DNA of 64,000 bases from Boletus sp. NGJ. Lineage: Eukaryota; Basidiomycota; Agaricomycetes; Boletales; Boletaceae. Shown piece after piece: positions 10,948-22,082 of the stretch. Under the pieces are notes generated by a model that was not told where the DNA came from, made no database searches, and saw only the letters and a program-made list of their open reading frames with translations. The translations under genes and the position numbers were made by a program. Numbering within the stretch: position 1 is the stretch's first letter; each line of letters begins with the position of its first letter. The stretch covers positions 124,001-188,000 of the forward strand of contig JAGTXK010000054.1 of NCBI GenBank assembly GCA_019096195.1, in the 5' to 3' direction.

Positions 10948-11851
10948 CTAAAATTTGAGTGAGCCCGGAACGACCTCGACCCAGTACCTGTACATGGTAC
11001 GATGGAATCACATAAATCAAAATCAACCCATCGAGCCAACGCTTACCCATCCGGATCCAAGATGAAGGCAATGTGTCTCATCTTACCATCGGTGAGGCGC
11101 TTCTTGAAAGGCACACCGAGCTGTTCAAAGCGTGCACACGCCACCTCGATGTTATCGACCGTGATGGCAATATGGCCAAAGCCCCTGCCGGGTTCCGCAT
11201 TGCCGCTCGCATACCCCTGGAAACTGGGATCGGACTCCGTCCCGTGGTTGTGCGTGAGCTCCAGAACGCCTGATCGCGACGTACGTATGTGAGCGTTCGT
11301 CGGTATGTGTTGTGTGTATACGTAGTAATGTCTTACCTTCGCGGTTAAATCTGGCCTTGTTCTTATCCTCGGTAGAAAGCTTGCTTATGCCATCGTGATC
11401 ATATCCAAGGAAGTACAGGGTAAAGTCACCCATGTTCTGTTCTGTGACGTGACATAGAGTTTTTCAACCACATTCGTCGTGTGAAGGACGTTTGTCAGAA
11501 TCGAACTCACCCGCAAGGAGGTCCATGCCAAGAGTCTAGAGGGTGATGTCACGTTTAAAAGGATCACTGAACTCGACCTGGGAGGCACTCACGTCTAGGT
11601 AAAACGGCAAAGACACTTTCGGGTCCTTGATACGAAGCATGGTGTGGTTGAACTACAGAACACCGATACCCCTGTGAACTCGCTGCGATCGTGGCGATTT
11701 CAAGCCCGCTCACCTTGAAGCTGGCGGTCTCAGCTGTGCGCGGCATCCTGGCTAGTATTGTGGTATGAAAATTAGAGCGTTGCGGGGAAAGCAGGGCACT
11801 TCTGCTCTTGAGGACACCTGAGAGGAGCCGCCTGAAGTTCACGTTACTCAT
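10948..11851 (-). CDS. GLO1: Lactoylglutathione lyase (glyoxalase I)
   Basis: Catalyses conversion of the methylglyoxal-glutathione hemithioacetal to S-lactoylglutathione, detoxifying methylglyoxal. Six exons splice to about 196 residues. Exon 2 gives [20 protein letters not shown], exon 4 [16 protein letters not shown], exon 5 [14 protein letters not shown] and [13 protein letters not shown], and the last exon [12 protein letters not shown]. All four metal-binding positions of the family are visible: H in FNHTML, E in VLELTHN, H in GFGHIAI, and E in YWVEV. The N-terminus is basic and Ser/Arg-rich for about 35 residues before MPRTAET, which looks like a mitochondrial presequence; the second Met would give a cytosolic form of usual fungal length. 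Exon ends match GT...AG. The 3' end lies next to the palindrome's right arm. Confidence 0.93.
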
Positions 11852-12098
11852 TCCCGGTCACCAGACAGACGGATGGGGTCTATTTATGGCCGGCCCGGAG
11901 TGCCGCAATCCGACTCCATTTCCGTCCGGATTTGCTGGCTTAGGATTGACTATCTTTGTCGAACGTTGCCAGCCAAAGTAGTTCAATTGGGCCAAGGTAA
12001 CGTTACAGAAGAACCAAAATTACGAAACCGGTGTGCTATCGAGGTCCATGCCGAGTATTATACAGTATGTATCTAAGTGTAGTTGGGAAGGAACGGAG

Positions 12099-13353
12099 TT
12101 ACTGCGAAATACGGGAGCGACGTGAAGGATGGTTGGAAACCAATTCGTGGCTGCCGCGAATGTTGATGAAGGAATACTGTTTTCGCAATTTTAGCCCTGT
12201 GCCGTCACCGTCGAGTAATATATAGCAAGGCATACCTCTATCAAGTCGGGACGCACGCCTCTCACAAGGTTTACATAGACGAGGTTTGGTTCAGAGAAGA
12301 ACGGTCTCAGACCCGCTTCTTCGAGCTTCTCCCACCATTTGAGGAACTTTGGGAAATCTTGCCATTCGCTGCCACTATAAACGTGCACTTCGAGTTGAAG
12401 CTGGCCAAAGGGTAATGGTTCGCCGTGGAAACTGTCGATGAAGACCTCAAACGAGTCGAATTCATTACCCTCGATGTCGATTTTGAGCACATCGATAAAG
12501 TCGTGGCCGTTCCGCTCCATCAAGGTACGCAAGGTGTACATCTTTGGATCGTCAATCGGGCTAAACGCATCTTTAGGACCGAGAGCATAGGGAAAGAAGT
12601 GGGAACGGTGCTTCAAATCTGAAACGAGTTCGATCTCTGGACCAAACTGATAGGGGTGAACTGCTTGGCCCGACAAGTTCAATCGGCATACGTACGGAGT
12701 TGACACTGAAATCATAGCCATAGGCCTCGCAGCCTGGTGCTGCTTTCATGATATCAGCTTCGAATGAGGACTCGCCATTTATACCTGACAGCAGAATTCA
12801 CTGTTTCTGACTATGCCAAGGAAACGAGGACCGCACCGAAGGAGTACATGACACATTTCTTCTTGGGGGTGATGCGTTCCAAGCCACACACCCATTTACC
12901 ACCATCCCCCATGACTCCGACGCGCTCGACGCGGTGGGGGCACTTGAAGGATGGGAGGAAGAAGTCCCCTTGTGAACAAATTAGCCCATCACATGAGTAA
13001 TACACATAGACACTTACAGAGTGTATAGTATTCGCCATGAGAGGGAAAGCTGAGAAAGGATGGTTGGCGTATGACGAAAGACATGGAGAAGTTAAGTACA
13101 GGACTTACGGGTCAATTTTGTCAGCTGTAGGGCCCCATTTCTTGATGAGGTCCTGCCGCTGGTCGAGCATTTTCTGGTACTGTTCCTCTTCAATCCTCAG
13201 TGACTCGGCGAGATAGCGACCTGCGGATCGGTGGAAGCCCACTTGGCCGAATAACAAGTCGTCCGGTTCCGAGTTTGCGAAAAGAAGAACTGAGATGAAT
13301 ATCAGGACCAGGAGGGCTATGGTGAATCTTGGGTGGCGGCTGTGAAGAGCCAT
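12099..13353 (-). CDS. Membrane-anchored methyltransferase-like protein (Methyltransf_22 type)
   Basis: Starts MALHSRHPRFTIALLVLIFI, one hydrophobic segment at about residues 10-27 like a type II signal anchor, then a coiled, charged stem (EEEQYQKMLDQRQDL). Spliced exons then read HGEYYTLWDFFLPSFKCP, GVMGDGGKWVCGLERI, VMYSFGINGESSFEADIM, YGYDFSVNS, VLKIDIEGNEFDSFE, and a final exon YSFINIRGSHELVS ending at TAA 12099-12101. These are the signature stretches of the fungal Methyltransf_22 (FkbM-related) family, of unknown substrate. One candidate intron (12661-12691) is only 31 nt; the join to HPYQFGPEIE depends on it. The rest of the family order is intact, so I read it as a working gene. Confidence 0.82.
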
Positions 13354-13880
13354 GTTGAAGGGAACGAACGGGGGAGCTGTTGAGAGCTGTTGTGGGATAG
13401 TTTTGAGAAAACGGTTGGTCTTAAATTTCTAGCATATGCAGCAGGGCGCCGGTGTGCCGGCTCTCGAGAGATTATTACAGCATGCCAAGAGCGGCAAGAC
13501 TAACAAAAATATGTTGCACTGATTTATGGACCCGCGAAGCACATTGCCACTACACTGGAAACATCCACCCCACCATCCATGACCCGCACAGCGAAAAGGT
13601 ACGCAGAGAACGAGTCCTCGAACATGTGCATGAAGAGCTAACCGTGGGGAATCCAACACGGTCCAACTATATAAGCTCCACTCTGATAGACGAGCCGAAT
13701 CAGAGGTGGCGTGTGTAGGAACGTTTCCAACACCCGCGCCTGGTCAGTCTTGTGGTCACGACACAGCTGGCACCCGCTTACGGCAAGACGCGGATCGCTG
13801 AATTTAATCTCCGCGCAAAAACGCGTTTACTGGACAGCTCGACGCCACGTGACCGCATATACTCTTGACAGTCGACATCG
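13354..13880. other. Divergent intergenic region (shared promoter space)
   Basis: Lies between two genes transcribed away from each other. No frame or recognised motif was found beyond a TATATAAG-like run near 13668-13675. Confidence 0.4.
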
Positions 13881-16020
13881 ATGTCCTCATTCGGATCGCT
13901 CTCGCCGCTGACCATCCCGTTCAGATTCAGGCGAAAGAGCTCATCGGCCTCCACGAGCGTTTCAATGGACCACCATATGTATAGTCCTGGTGACGCTGCA
14001 CCATCTTCGTCTCCTCTACTATCATCTTCGCCTTTGCTGACCCCTCTGCACCTCACGCGACGGTATGAATGCGCGGAATGGCAAGCCAGCGATTACTCGG
14101 ATGACTTAAATGGGGTTATATGTGATCCGCGAGACAACGTCGACGACGCTACTCACCCTTGGTCGTGTCGTACACGGCCAGAGCATCCACTTCCCTATAT
14201 ACAACGGCCCCCCCCTTCCTTGATGACAAAAATCGCGGCACACACACTCCGAAACGATGCTTCGCCACCATATAGCCCACCACCCTTCTCTTCCGCTCCC
14301 CGAACACCATATTTCTACCCACAAGGGGACAGTGCAATTGCAGATGAATGCGAGGAATACGATCTCGAAAGCATGGATATCCATATACGCGAAACGTACT
14401 TCGCGACGTCTGCCGAACGTGGACGATGGTTGAGCAGTCCCATCGCGTCACGCGTCCGATCTCAAGTTATCCCACCTATGCGTGGACACTCATCACCCGT
14501 CAAGACACTAGCAGACGCGTCCTCTCTGAGACACAACAGAAGTCGTTCCCAAATTTCGCCCTCATCGTCAGAAGACCGCGATGAGGACTTGCGTTGTTCA
14601 TCCTCACTTCCGCCCTCCTCACCCCTAATATCGCCGATGTCCAGTTTTTCCGTTCTAGGTGATGAGTGCGAGGATGTTGATCCTCGATCAAATGTGCGAA
14701 TTATTCCACCTTCAACCTCATACTTTCGTGCTGAACCTGACTCTTCGCGTATAGTCAGACGATTGCCATCCCTTTACCGGGACTCCAGAATTGCGAAATC
14801 CCTCAACTACTTGCACATCACCTGTTGAACCCACGCACGCGCCAACTCCGCATGAAGCGCCCGTCATCGTATCGGCACTCCATCCCACGGATTTCCCTTG
14901 CCATTCGCCTGGTTCCGCCATTTCTCATCATATGAATCCCTGCTCCAGTCATTCGCCTAAGCCTATTGACGTCCGCGCACATGGACCTGGCACCACCAGT
15001 TTCGAGCTAGACGACATTCTCTCACCCCTATCTCAGTTTGAGTTGGACCTCGTGGAGGCGGAACCGTCGAAACTGCCCTTATCAGATACGGTGAATAGAC
15101 CCTACCCTGGGCAGCAGACAGCTAGTCTAGGCGTGACCGTAGAAGCCGCCCGCAGTCAAGATGGATTCTCGTGCATCCAATCTCTGTCGATGGACTCGAT
15201 ACACAATGCTCTCGATTTCTCGCTGGACACTGTCGGTGGGTCAAGTTCCAACAAGAGAGCGAAGAAAAGGGGGAAATCTGCCACTGGTAATCCAGGAGCA
15301 AGGGGGGCGAAGAAACGCGTTGTCATCCGGTCGGGGAGCCCACCCTTTGACACGAAGAAAAGGAGAGGGGCAAGGAGTCACTCGCCCAAACATTCGGAGC
15401 CTTCAAGCAAAAAATGCAAACAGTCGCATTGCAAAAATGATTGCGGTAGGATACCCAAAGTCGAGCGACTTTCGCGATCACCCTCGCTGCCCGCTGTTGA
15501 GGGTTGTGACTCAGAATCTGCATGTCCACGTCATAGGAAGACACCAAAACCTACAGATCATCCCCAGCTACAGCAACCGACAACACCAGCTCCGATGGAT
15601 GCAGTCGACATGGAGTTCCATGTTTCCTTGACAGGGATGCTGGTTGAAGCGCTTGCCACCTCACGAGCAACCTCCTTGGATTCAGCAGCGCTGTGTCTCG
15701 TTCTCACGCAAGCACATCCTTTCCTCGCGGCCGAGCGTGCAAAGGAGGAGCTCTTGATAGACATTACCGTCGTGCTGGAAGCTGGACGGGCTCGATGTGG
15801 AATGTTCGAGAAGGTGGACAGTAGTGGCGAAAGGTCGCGACACAAGGCGCTCGAGAGTCGGTGGTTTTACGTTCCAGAACGGGACGAAGATCCTGAGCGG
15901 GCGTCGTTGATAAGCGCCATTATGCCGCGGCAGAAGAGAAACGAGACGAAGAAGTACAAGCAATACTATTACCAACCGCTGGACAAGATATCGAGATGGG
16001 ATCCGGAAGATGCACCATAG
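13881..16020 (+). CDS. Hypothetical nuclear low-complexity protein
   Basis: Two exons: 13881-14748 and 14789-16020, joined by a 40-nt intron GTATAG...CCAG. The phases fit and join into an open frame of about 699 residues. The N-terminal two thirds is rich in Ser, Pro and acidic residues without a recognised domain. A strongly basic stretch (KRAKKRGKS, AKKRVVIRS, TKKRRGARSHSPKH) near residue 440-500 looks like nuclear localisation signals. The C-terminal 110 residues are better ordered (FHVSLTGMLVEALATS ... AAERAKEELLIDITVVLEAG ... RWFYVPERDEDPERASLI) and end KYKQYYYQPLDKISRWDP. That tail is the likely conserved part. I do not recognise the family; a chromatin or transcription role is only a guess. 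Confidence 0.75.
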
Positions 16021-16280
16021 TTTGATATCTTTATTTCGTTTACTTATTGACGCAGACGTTAGTGTAGTGTATCGAGGCAACTTTGACGGGTCCATATAAT
16101 TATAACATACGCGTCGCTTGAGCGCGCAGCGACTCGGTTTTGTTATGTTTCAGTGCACTTCGGACGTCGCGTCGTGATACTGTACACTGCCTTTCAGAGC
16201 GATTTGTTGGTCCGTCGCAACGGCGCTTGGTCGTCGTCGCTTTGTCCTTGTGGACAGGGACGCGGTTTCTTTCCCCTTCT

Positions 16281-16287
16281 TATAAAG
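16281..16287 (+). promoter_or_regulatory. TATA-like box upstream of the checkpoint kinase
   Basis: TATAAAG at 128 bases before the chosen ATG, within a 394-base gap otherwise without features. Confidence 0.35.
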
Positions 16288-16414
16288 ACTGCCACAAACT
16301 TTCGTCCAATCCCCCACCAACATCGCATTTCGTTCACAGCAAGTTACTCACAGCACTACAGCATTGCCACAAAGTCTCCTTTTGCATTCGTCTCGCGCAG
16401 TTCTCCAAGCAATT

Positions 16415-18996
16415 ATGCAGGCCCCGGAAGACTCTATGAACACTGACGACATCCTGGAAGAGCAGACTCAACAGGCGACTCAGTCGACGCAGCACTCGGG
16501 TTCTCAAGCAGCCGGCGACGTCCATTCCCACCTCTGGGGATTCCTCCAACCATGCAGTACCTTGCTGAAACGCATCGACTTCTTCAAAATCCAGCCCATC
16601 GTCAGCATCGGCCGAGGCGAGCAGAATGAAATTATACTCCCTGGAGGGAAAGTGAGTGCGTACATTTCCCATTGTTGACTCTCGCTACGCGTTGTTCACG
16701 CCCGGAATTGACGCGTTTCTTGCAGGCAATCGTCACTGTCGTATCGTGTGGGACGGCAAGGAAACCGAAAAGTCTGCTGTGGTTGTGGCAGACTACTCTT
16801 CCAACGGCACCTTTGTAGGCTTTGACGCGTTCCCTTTTCTCGCAACGCGTGCCACTCACGGGTCAAATTTTTCGTAGATCAATGGGATCAGGATCGGCAA
16901 AGACAAGACCGCGATCCTCAAAGAGGGCAACGAAATTGCCTTTGGGTCCGCCACACCCCAACCTGGAAGTGTCGAGGATTATCGTATGTTGTTGTTTATA
17001 CCTCTGTGATTGACTGCTGATCCTCCTCTGGCCTAGGTTTCATCTATAGGCACACCGCTGGCGGCCCAGCTCAGGGAGGCGTGCATGCGTACTATGATAT
17101 CAGCCACGAACTCGGCAAGGGCACGTTTGCTACCGTTATGAAAGCTATCTCGCGCGCCACCGGCCAATGGTTCGCCATCAAGATGATCCAGGAGAGCAAG
17201 GTCCGACGCGTAACTGCGAACGAGAACAACAGGTCGGATGGCGAGAGGGCGGAGAGCGCATTTATGCGCGAGATCGCGATTCTCGAAGATCTGGACCACC
17301 CAAATATCTGTAAACTAAAGGAGGTGTTCAGAGATCATGGTAAGATTGGTAAGGTCTCTTTCCGACTATTGTTGGGGATTTGTCTCACCGGTGCATCCTT
17401 AGATCTCGTCCTCGAGTTTGTCGACGGAGGCGATCTTCTGGATTATATCTTGAAGACGAATGGTATTGGTGGGTTCTGTTTTGGCTTTCCCAGGTTTTGC
17501 ACGATGTCTGAGCTATGAGGTGTAGACGAGGCAATGACAATCCATATCACGAAACAGCTTTGTGACGCCCTTGCTGTACGTTTCTGTTGGTCACCTTGGC
17601 TGTCATGCCTGATTTCCTTTTGTGCAGTATATTCATGGCAAAGGCATCGCCCACCGAGACTTGAAACCAGAGGTCTGCTCAATATCATAACTAATCTGAC
17701 TCTTGACTCATGGGCCCTGTTCATGTAGAACGTGCTCCTGACCTCGGACCACCCACCCAAGGTGAAGGTTGCGGACTTTGGTCTCGCCAAAGTCGTTGAC
17801 AGCTACACGTTCTTGAAGGTCCGTTGTATGGTTCGCTCTGTCCTGAATCAAACTGACCTCGGTCCAAAAGACCATGTGTGGCACACCTAGCTACCTTGCT
17901 CCTGAAGTTGTCATGCAATCGGATCAACAGCCAGGTTATAGCCACTTGGTGGATAGTTGGAGTGTCGGCGTTATCGTGTTCTGCATGTAAGTGACGGCCT
18001 TTCCCTTCCTCTGCATCGAATGATACTGAACTCTTGGTCCAACAGGTTGACGAGTGCGAGCCCCTTCATCGAGGACGAGAATCAACGAGATATGAAAGTG
18101 CGCATAGCAAAACGCACCGTCGACTGGAGTTATCTCGACAATACTGGAGTTAGTGAGCTTGGTGAGTGGAAGCACCTACTTGTTGGCCATCAGCTCTGAT
18201 CACCTTTGTCAACATAGCAAAGGATTTCATTCGGCGTCTTCTTGAATTCGACCCTTGTCGTCGTCTCTCTCTTTCTGCGGCTCGCAACCATCCCTGGCTC
18301 AACCAATCCATCGTCGCTGTCGTTGGAGCCAACAACCCCCAAGAAACACGCGATTTGATTACTTCCCTTGAATCCATTCCTAGCTCTTCATTGACTTCCC
18401 TTCCCGACGATGACGATGAAGCCATGGCCAACGCCTGCATCACTGAACCTTCCATGAGCGCTGGCCTCGAACGGCTTCAGCTCGAACAGGAAAACCAATC
18501 TCCACAGCGAAACGGCGGGCGCGCACCCCTCCAACGGCGCAGCCAAGTGCTCGCCAACGCTGCCGAACACGACGTGGATCTCCCAGAACCATCCTGGCAG
18601 ATGCTCGACGCGGCAGGTGCGGCCCCCGCGCGTGCCGGCAAGCGTAAGCTAAACGAGCACGATCCGCAGGCCCTCAGTTCCACAATGGAAGACGGGGAGA
18701 ACGTCACGCCACACAATGGCGGCGCGCGGAAGAAGGGAAAGCAGACGCCGTCGAGCGACGCGGAAGATTCGGCCTCGGGTGGTGATGCCCGTGCGCCTGC
18801 GCCTGCGCCACCCAAGCGAGGTGGGGGTGCTGGTAGAGGGCGGGGACGGGGACGTGGTGCTGCACAAGTCAAGGCCCGATTGCAAGAAGCGGCTGCTGAT
18901 ATGGTCGTGGAGGAAGACCATCTGGACGATGAAACTGAACCTCCCAGGCCTCGACGATCTTCCCGCACATCGCCCAACAAGGGTCGAAGGGCTTGA
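16415..18996 (+). CDS. Chk2/Cds1/Rad53-type DNA-damage checkpoint kinase
   Basis: About eleven exons. The N-terminus has three TQ motifs within EEQTQQATQSTQ, the SQ/TQ cluster where ATM/ATR-like kinases phosphorylate this family. An FHA domain follows (VSIGRGEQNEIILPGG, NRHCRIVW, DYSSNGTF joined to INGIRIG). The kinase domain begins YDISHELGKGTFATVMKAI (Gly loop), then FAIKMI (catalytic Lys), IAHRDLKPENVLL (catalytic loop), VADFGLAK (DFG) and TMCGTPSYLAPE. All catalytic residues are present. The kinase ends with the Rad53-like FDPCRRLSLSAARNHPWL. A long disordered basic tail follows, with GRGRGRGRG repeats and RRSSRTSPNKGRR. A single N-terminal FHA is as in Cds1/Chk2 rather than two as in Rad53. 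Starts at the first Met before the TQ cluster; Met at 16436 is possible. Confidence 0.9.
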
Positions 18997-21900
18997 ACAA
19001 CACGACAATAAGAAAAATGGCCCGTTTTCCTATCGTAGATCATCTCGATTCCATTTTCCCCTAGTACGTCGGTACCTGGTTACCCTGTTCCCCGTCTTGC
19101 TTTCCGCACAAGTCTCGTTTGTATTGTTCACATCCACTGGTCCTAGTCTCCCCCGCTCACGTTGACCTGATTATGCATATCGTCGTGACTACCCTCGTTT
19201 TATCGTGCATGTAATTGTTGGATATAAGAATGCTCATTATATATGCATCTACTACCTTGACCGGACACGGATTGGCCTACCCGTTGGAGCGCAACATCGG
19301 ATCGATCCTCAGTGATACAAGTATGTGGTATTCAGGGGCAGATAACGCAGTGACACTATACACGGGCTCGACCAACTCGGCTCTCCAGCGTCGTCGGAAA
19401 CACGCATGACACATTTCCAAATACTTACCGGTCCATCTGATGGCACGATGGGTTCGACCACGTTTTTTCTCGACATCGGATGATATGCGCTCGTTATCTA
19501 TGACATGCCAAGTCCTTGAGGTCAGCGGGACAAGACATCCATGAGACAAAAGATCGAGGTGGAGGTGAGTAAAACCTTCTCCCCCCCCTCGATCCATCTC
19601 TCCCAAAGGCGTCAGCGTCTCATCTCGTCTAGCCGATGGAAACGAATTTGAAAGAAAGATGGGTGTCGACCTCGTCGGAAGTGATTGGATCCACTTGATC
19701 GTTGGGAGGGGGGTCTCCATGATGATTTTTGCTTACGAACCCCGTGCATGATTGTTTCGCCCACCAACGCAGACTCGACCCCCGCCGTAGGGTGTACGGT
19801 TGACAATCGACAACCTCGAGACACGTTGGCCGATGCCACGTCGATGGACGCCACGTCCAACACGGACAAGACGGTGTTATCGCCGAGCTCTCCCGTCTGA
19901 TAATGCGTGATCATGACGCGAGCGTATTCGTGCAAGTAAAGGGGAGGCCACGAACGTATCCGCAGTCGGGGGTTGAGACGCGAACTCGGATCACTCCTCG
20001 TTCTCCTGAATACAGAACTCGAGCAGGAATCCGTCGATGGGGTACGTTTGGGGATCATTTGTCCCCCCCCTCGGTGCGGATGCCGCGAGGAGCCTTGACC
20101 CATGCCGCAACGAACGGGTCATTTTTTCATCACGCCTATATGACGATTCTTGTAACGCCGCAGCTGCCTGCGCGTTTTCGGCACCATCATATCTGTAGAT
20201 CTGTGCTGCACTTGGCCAGTCAATCGGACCCGTTGCACAGGGACCCACACATCTCTTGTTCATGGAATCCATGTTTCGGCGAGTGGAGGCCATGTCACTC
20301 ACCGAGTATGCATGTGTACTGCCCGCGGACACACGTATCGATCGGTGGAGGTGAACACACCACCCAATCGCGAGTCAAGTTAAGAGCGATAAACGTGACC
20401 CTGCCAACTTGATAAACGCAGGAGGCGCTTCCAAATTGCCAGTGGGTGAGGTGTAACTTCCGAGGACTCGATTTACAATGACGACTAAACGTGTTCTAGC
20501 CAGAAAGAATCGCGGATCGGCAAGGATGCTCACCGGCACCATAGGTAGCAAAGTGCCCACCTTCTCTTTCCGCGGACTGGCAAACACGTATGCATTGATG
20601 TGACGTGCTTGTCGTACTATGGGGGTGCTTCTCGGTTCCTGGACTCGGTTACATACAACTCGATAGTCTGCATGAAACAGGACACCTCGGTTGTGTCCGA
20701 AAAAACGCAAGCGCGAATGTGGGGTATTACGAAGTGACTCGTTCTCGGTGAGACTTGAACGAAAGTAGCGAAGACGCCAGTCTATTTCCATCACACATCA
20801 GCGACTCGGTGTTCATCTGATCATCGAAGAAAGAAAAAAAGACCTAGGTGATGGGATACAATCAGGGGCAGTTCAAAACCCTCCGCGGGCCAACTTATGA
20901 GCAGGGGGGTCGCCTACGTGGAATTAGACATGCGTCTCTGATGTGGCCCTGGATTTGTGGCGCAAGGGTCCCGTCCATTCCGAGCGTCGACGTCGTTTCA
21001 ACCACTTCAAAGGGCCGTTTGTGGGTCAAAACGGTTGGCACTTTTCAAGGGAAGCATGCGTCCTGTCCACGCCACGAGAACACGCCGTCAAGTGGGAACT
21101 GTGCACCGTTTGTGTTGCGAGTTGTACTCGACCAGTTGCTCGGATGGGCGGCAGGCTGCCGCCTAATGGGGATAGCTAGAGTTTATCAAGGTACGGTTGG
21201 TGACCGCCACGAACCCTCAACTTCGCCCTGATAATGAATCAGCCGCGAGAGGGTGGGTCCACATCTCACCGAGTGCGTGCGGCCGTGAGCAGGATCATGG
21301 TGCGATGTGATCTGTGAATCTTGCCAGAGAGACCCAAGGGCAACAAAACCCGACCGTGGAACCCAGTGAAAAAAAAAAAAAAAAACGAAATGCGTCCCCG
21401 AGTTGGCGCACAAGGCTCCAACGTCGACGTCGTCACTAGGGGAACCCAGTGCCACCCCTTTGACGTTGATAGAGACAGGCTTGACACCCTGCGCAAGAGC
21501 TGTGAAAAATTTACCTTGAGAAGATCCGTCTGAAATTTGCGGGCCCCACATCAAACCATATGGTCCTACAAGGTCCTAGGCGAGCTCGCACAGCAATCCG
21601 CAGCGTGGGTTTTAGATGGTAAGTTACACTTTGACTTTGAGCCCTAGTGTTCAATTGAATTGGCTTTTTGACGTTGAAACTTGAAGCACACTGACGCCAG
21701 CTTTTTGCCTCCGGGGATAGGCGGTTAGCTACGTGCATGTGCCGTACTTGACACGGATGGCAGACAGTGATACCATAAGAGCAGTGCGTATGGATGACTT
21801 GATAGCAGTTGAACGATAACGACCACGAGAAACAACCAAGATACATGATGAGCCCCTTGATAATGACTTTACGATCTTGAAAGGATGAAACACGTATTTC

Positions 21901-22082
21901 TATATGCGTCACGGTATGCCACGAAAACAAAGCGGGTCACCGAATAGATGATGGATAAGATGTGATCAAGTGCGAGAAGAAATGGTAAAGCAAACAGAAA
22001 GCATAGAACAAATACGGAAAGGACCTGAGAGACACGGGGCCGGTCAAGAATCACACGCATGGGACGTAATGGGACACGGCGC
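18997..22082. other. 3.1-kb stretch without a supported gene
   Basis: Frames up to about 160 codons occur on both strands but overlap one another, lack recognisable domains and do not splice into anything convincing. The stretch has G/C homopolymers (near 19576, 19705 and 20063) and an A15-18 run (near 21369). It might hold a fast-evolving or non-coding transcript, or an old decayed element. Confidence 0.4.

Noticed and set aside
14749-14788. Two separate genes at 13881-14828 and 14791-16020
   Set aside because: A 40-nt GT...AG intron with matching phase joins them into one frame, which is the simpler reading.
19612-20103. 163-codon minus-strand frame with Ser/Arg-rich translation
   Set aside because: Overlaps other frames on both strands, no motif and no consistent splice partners.
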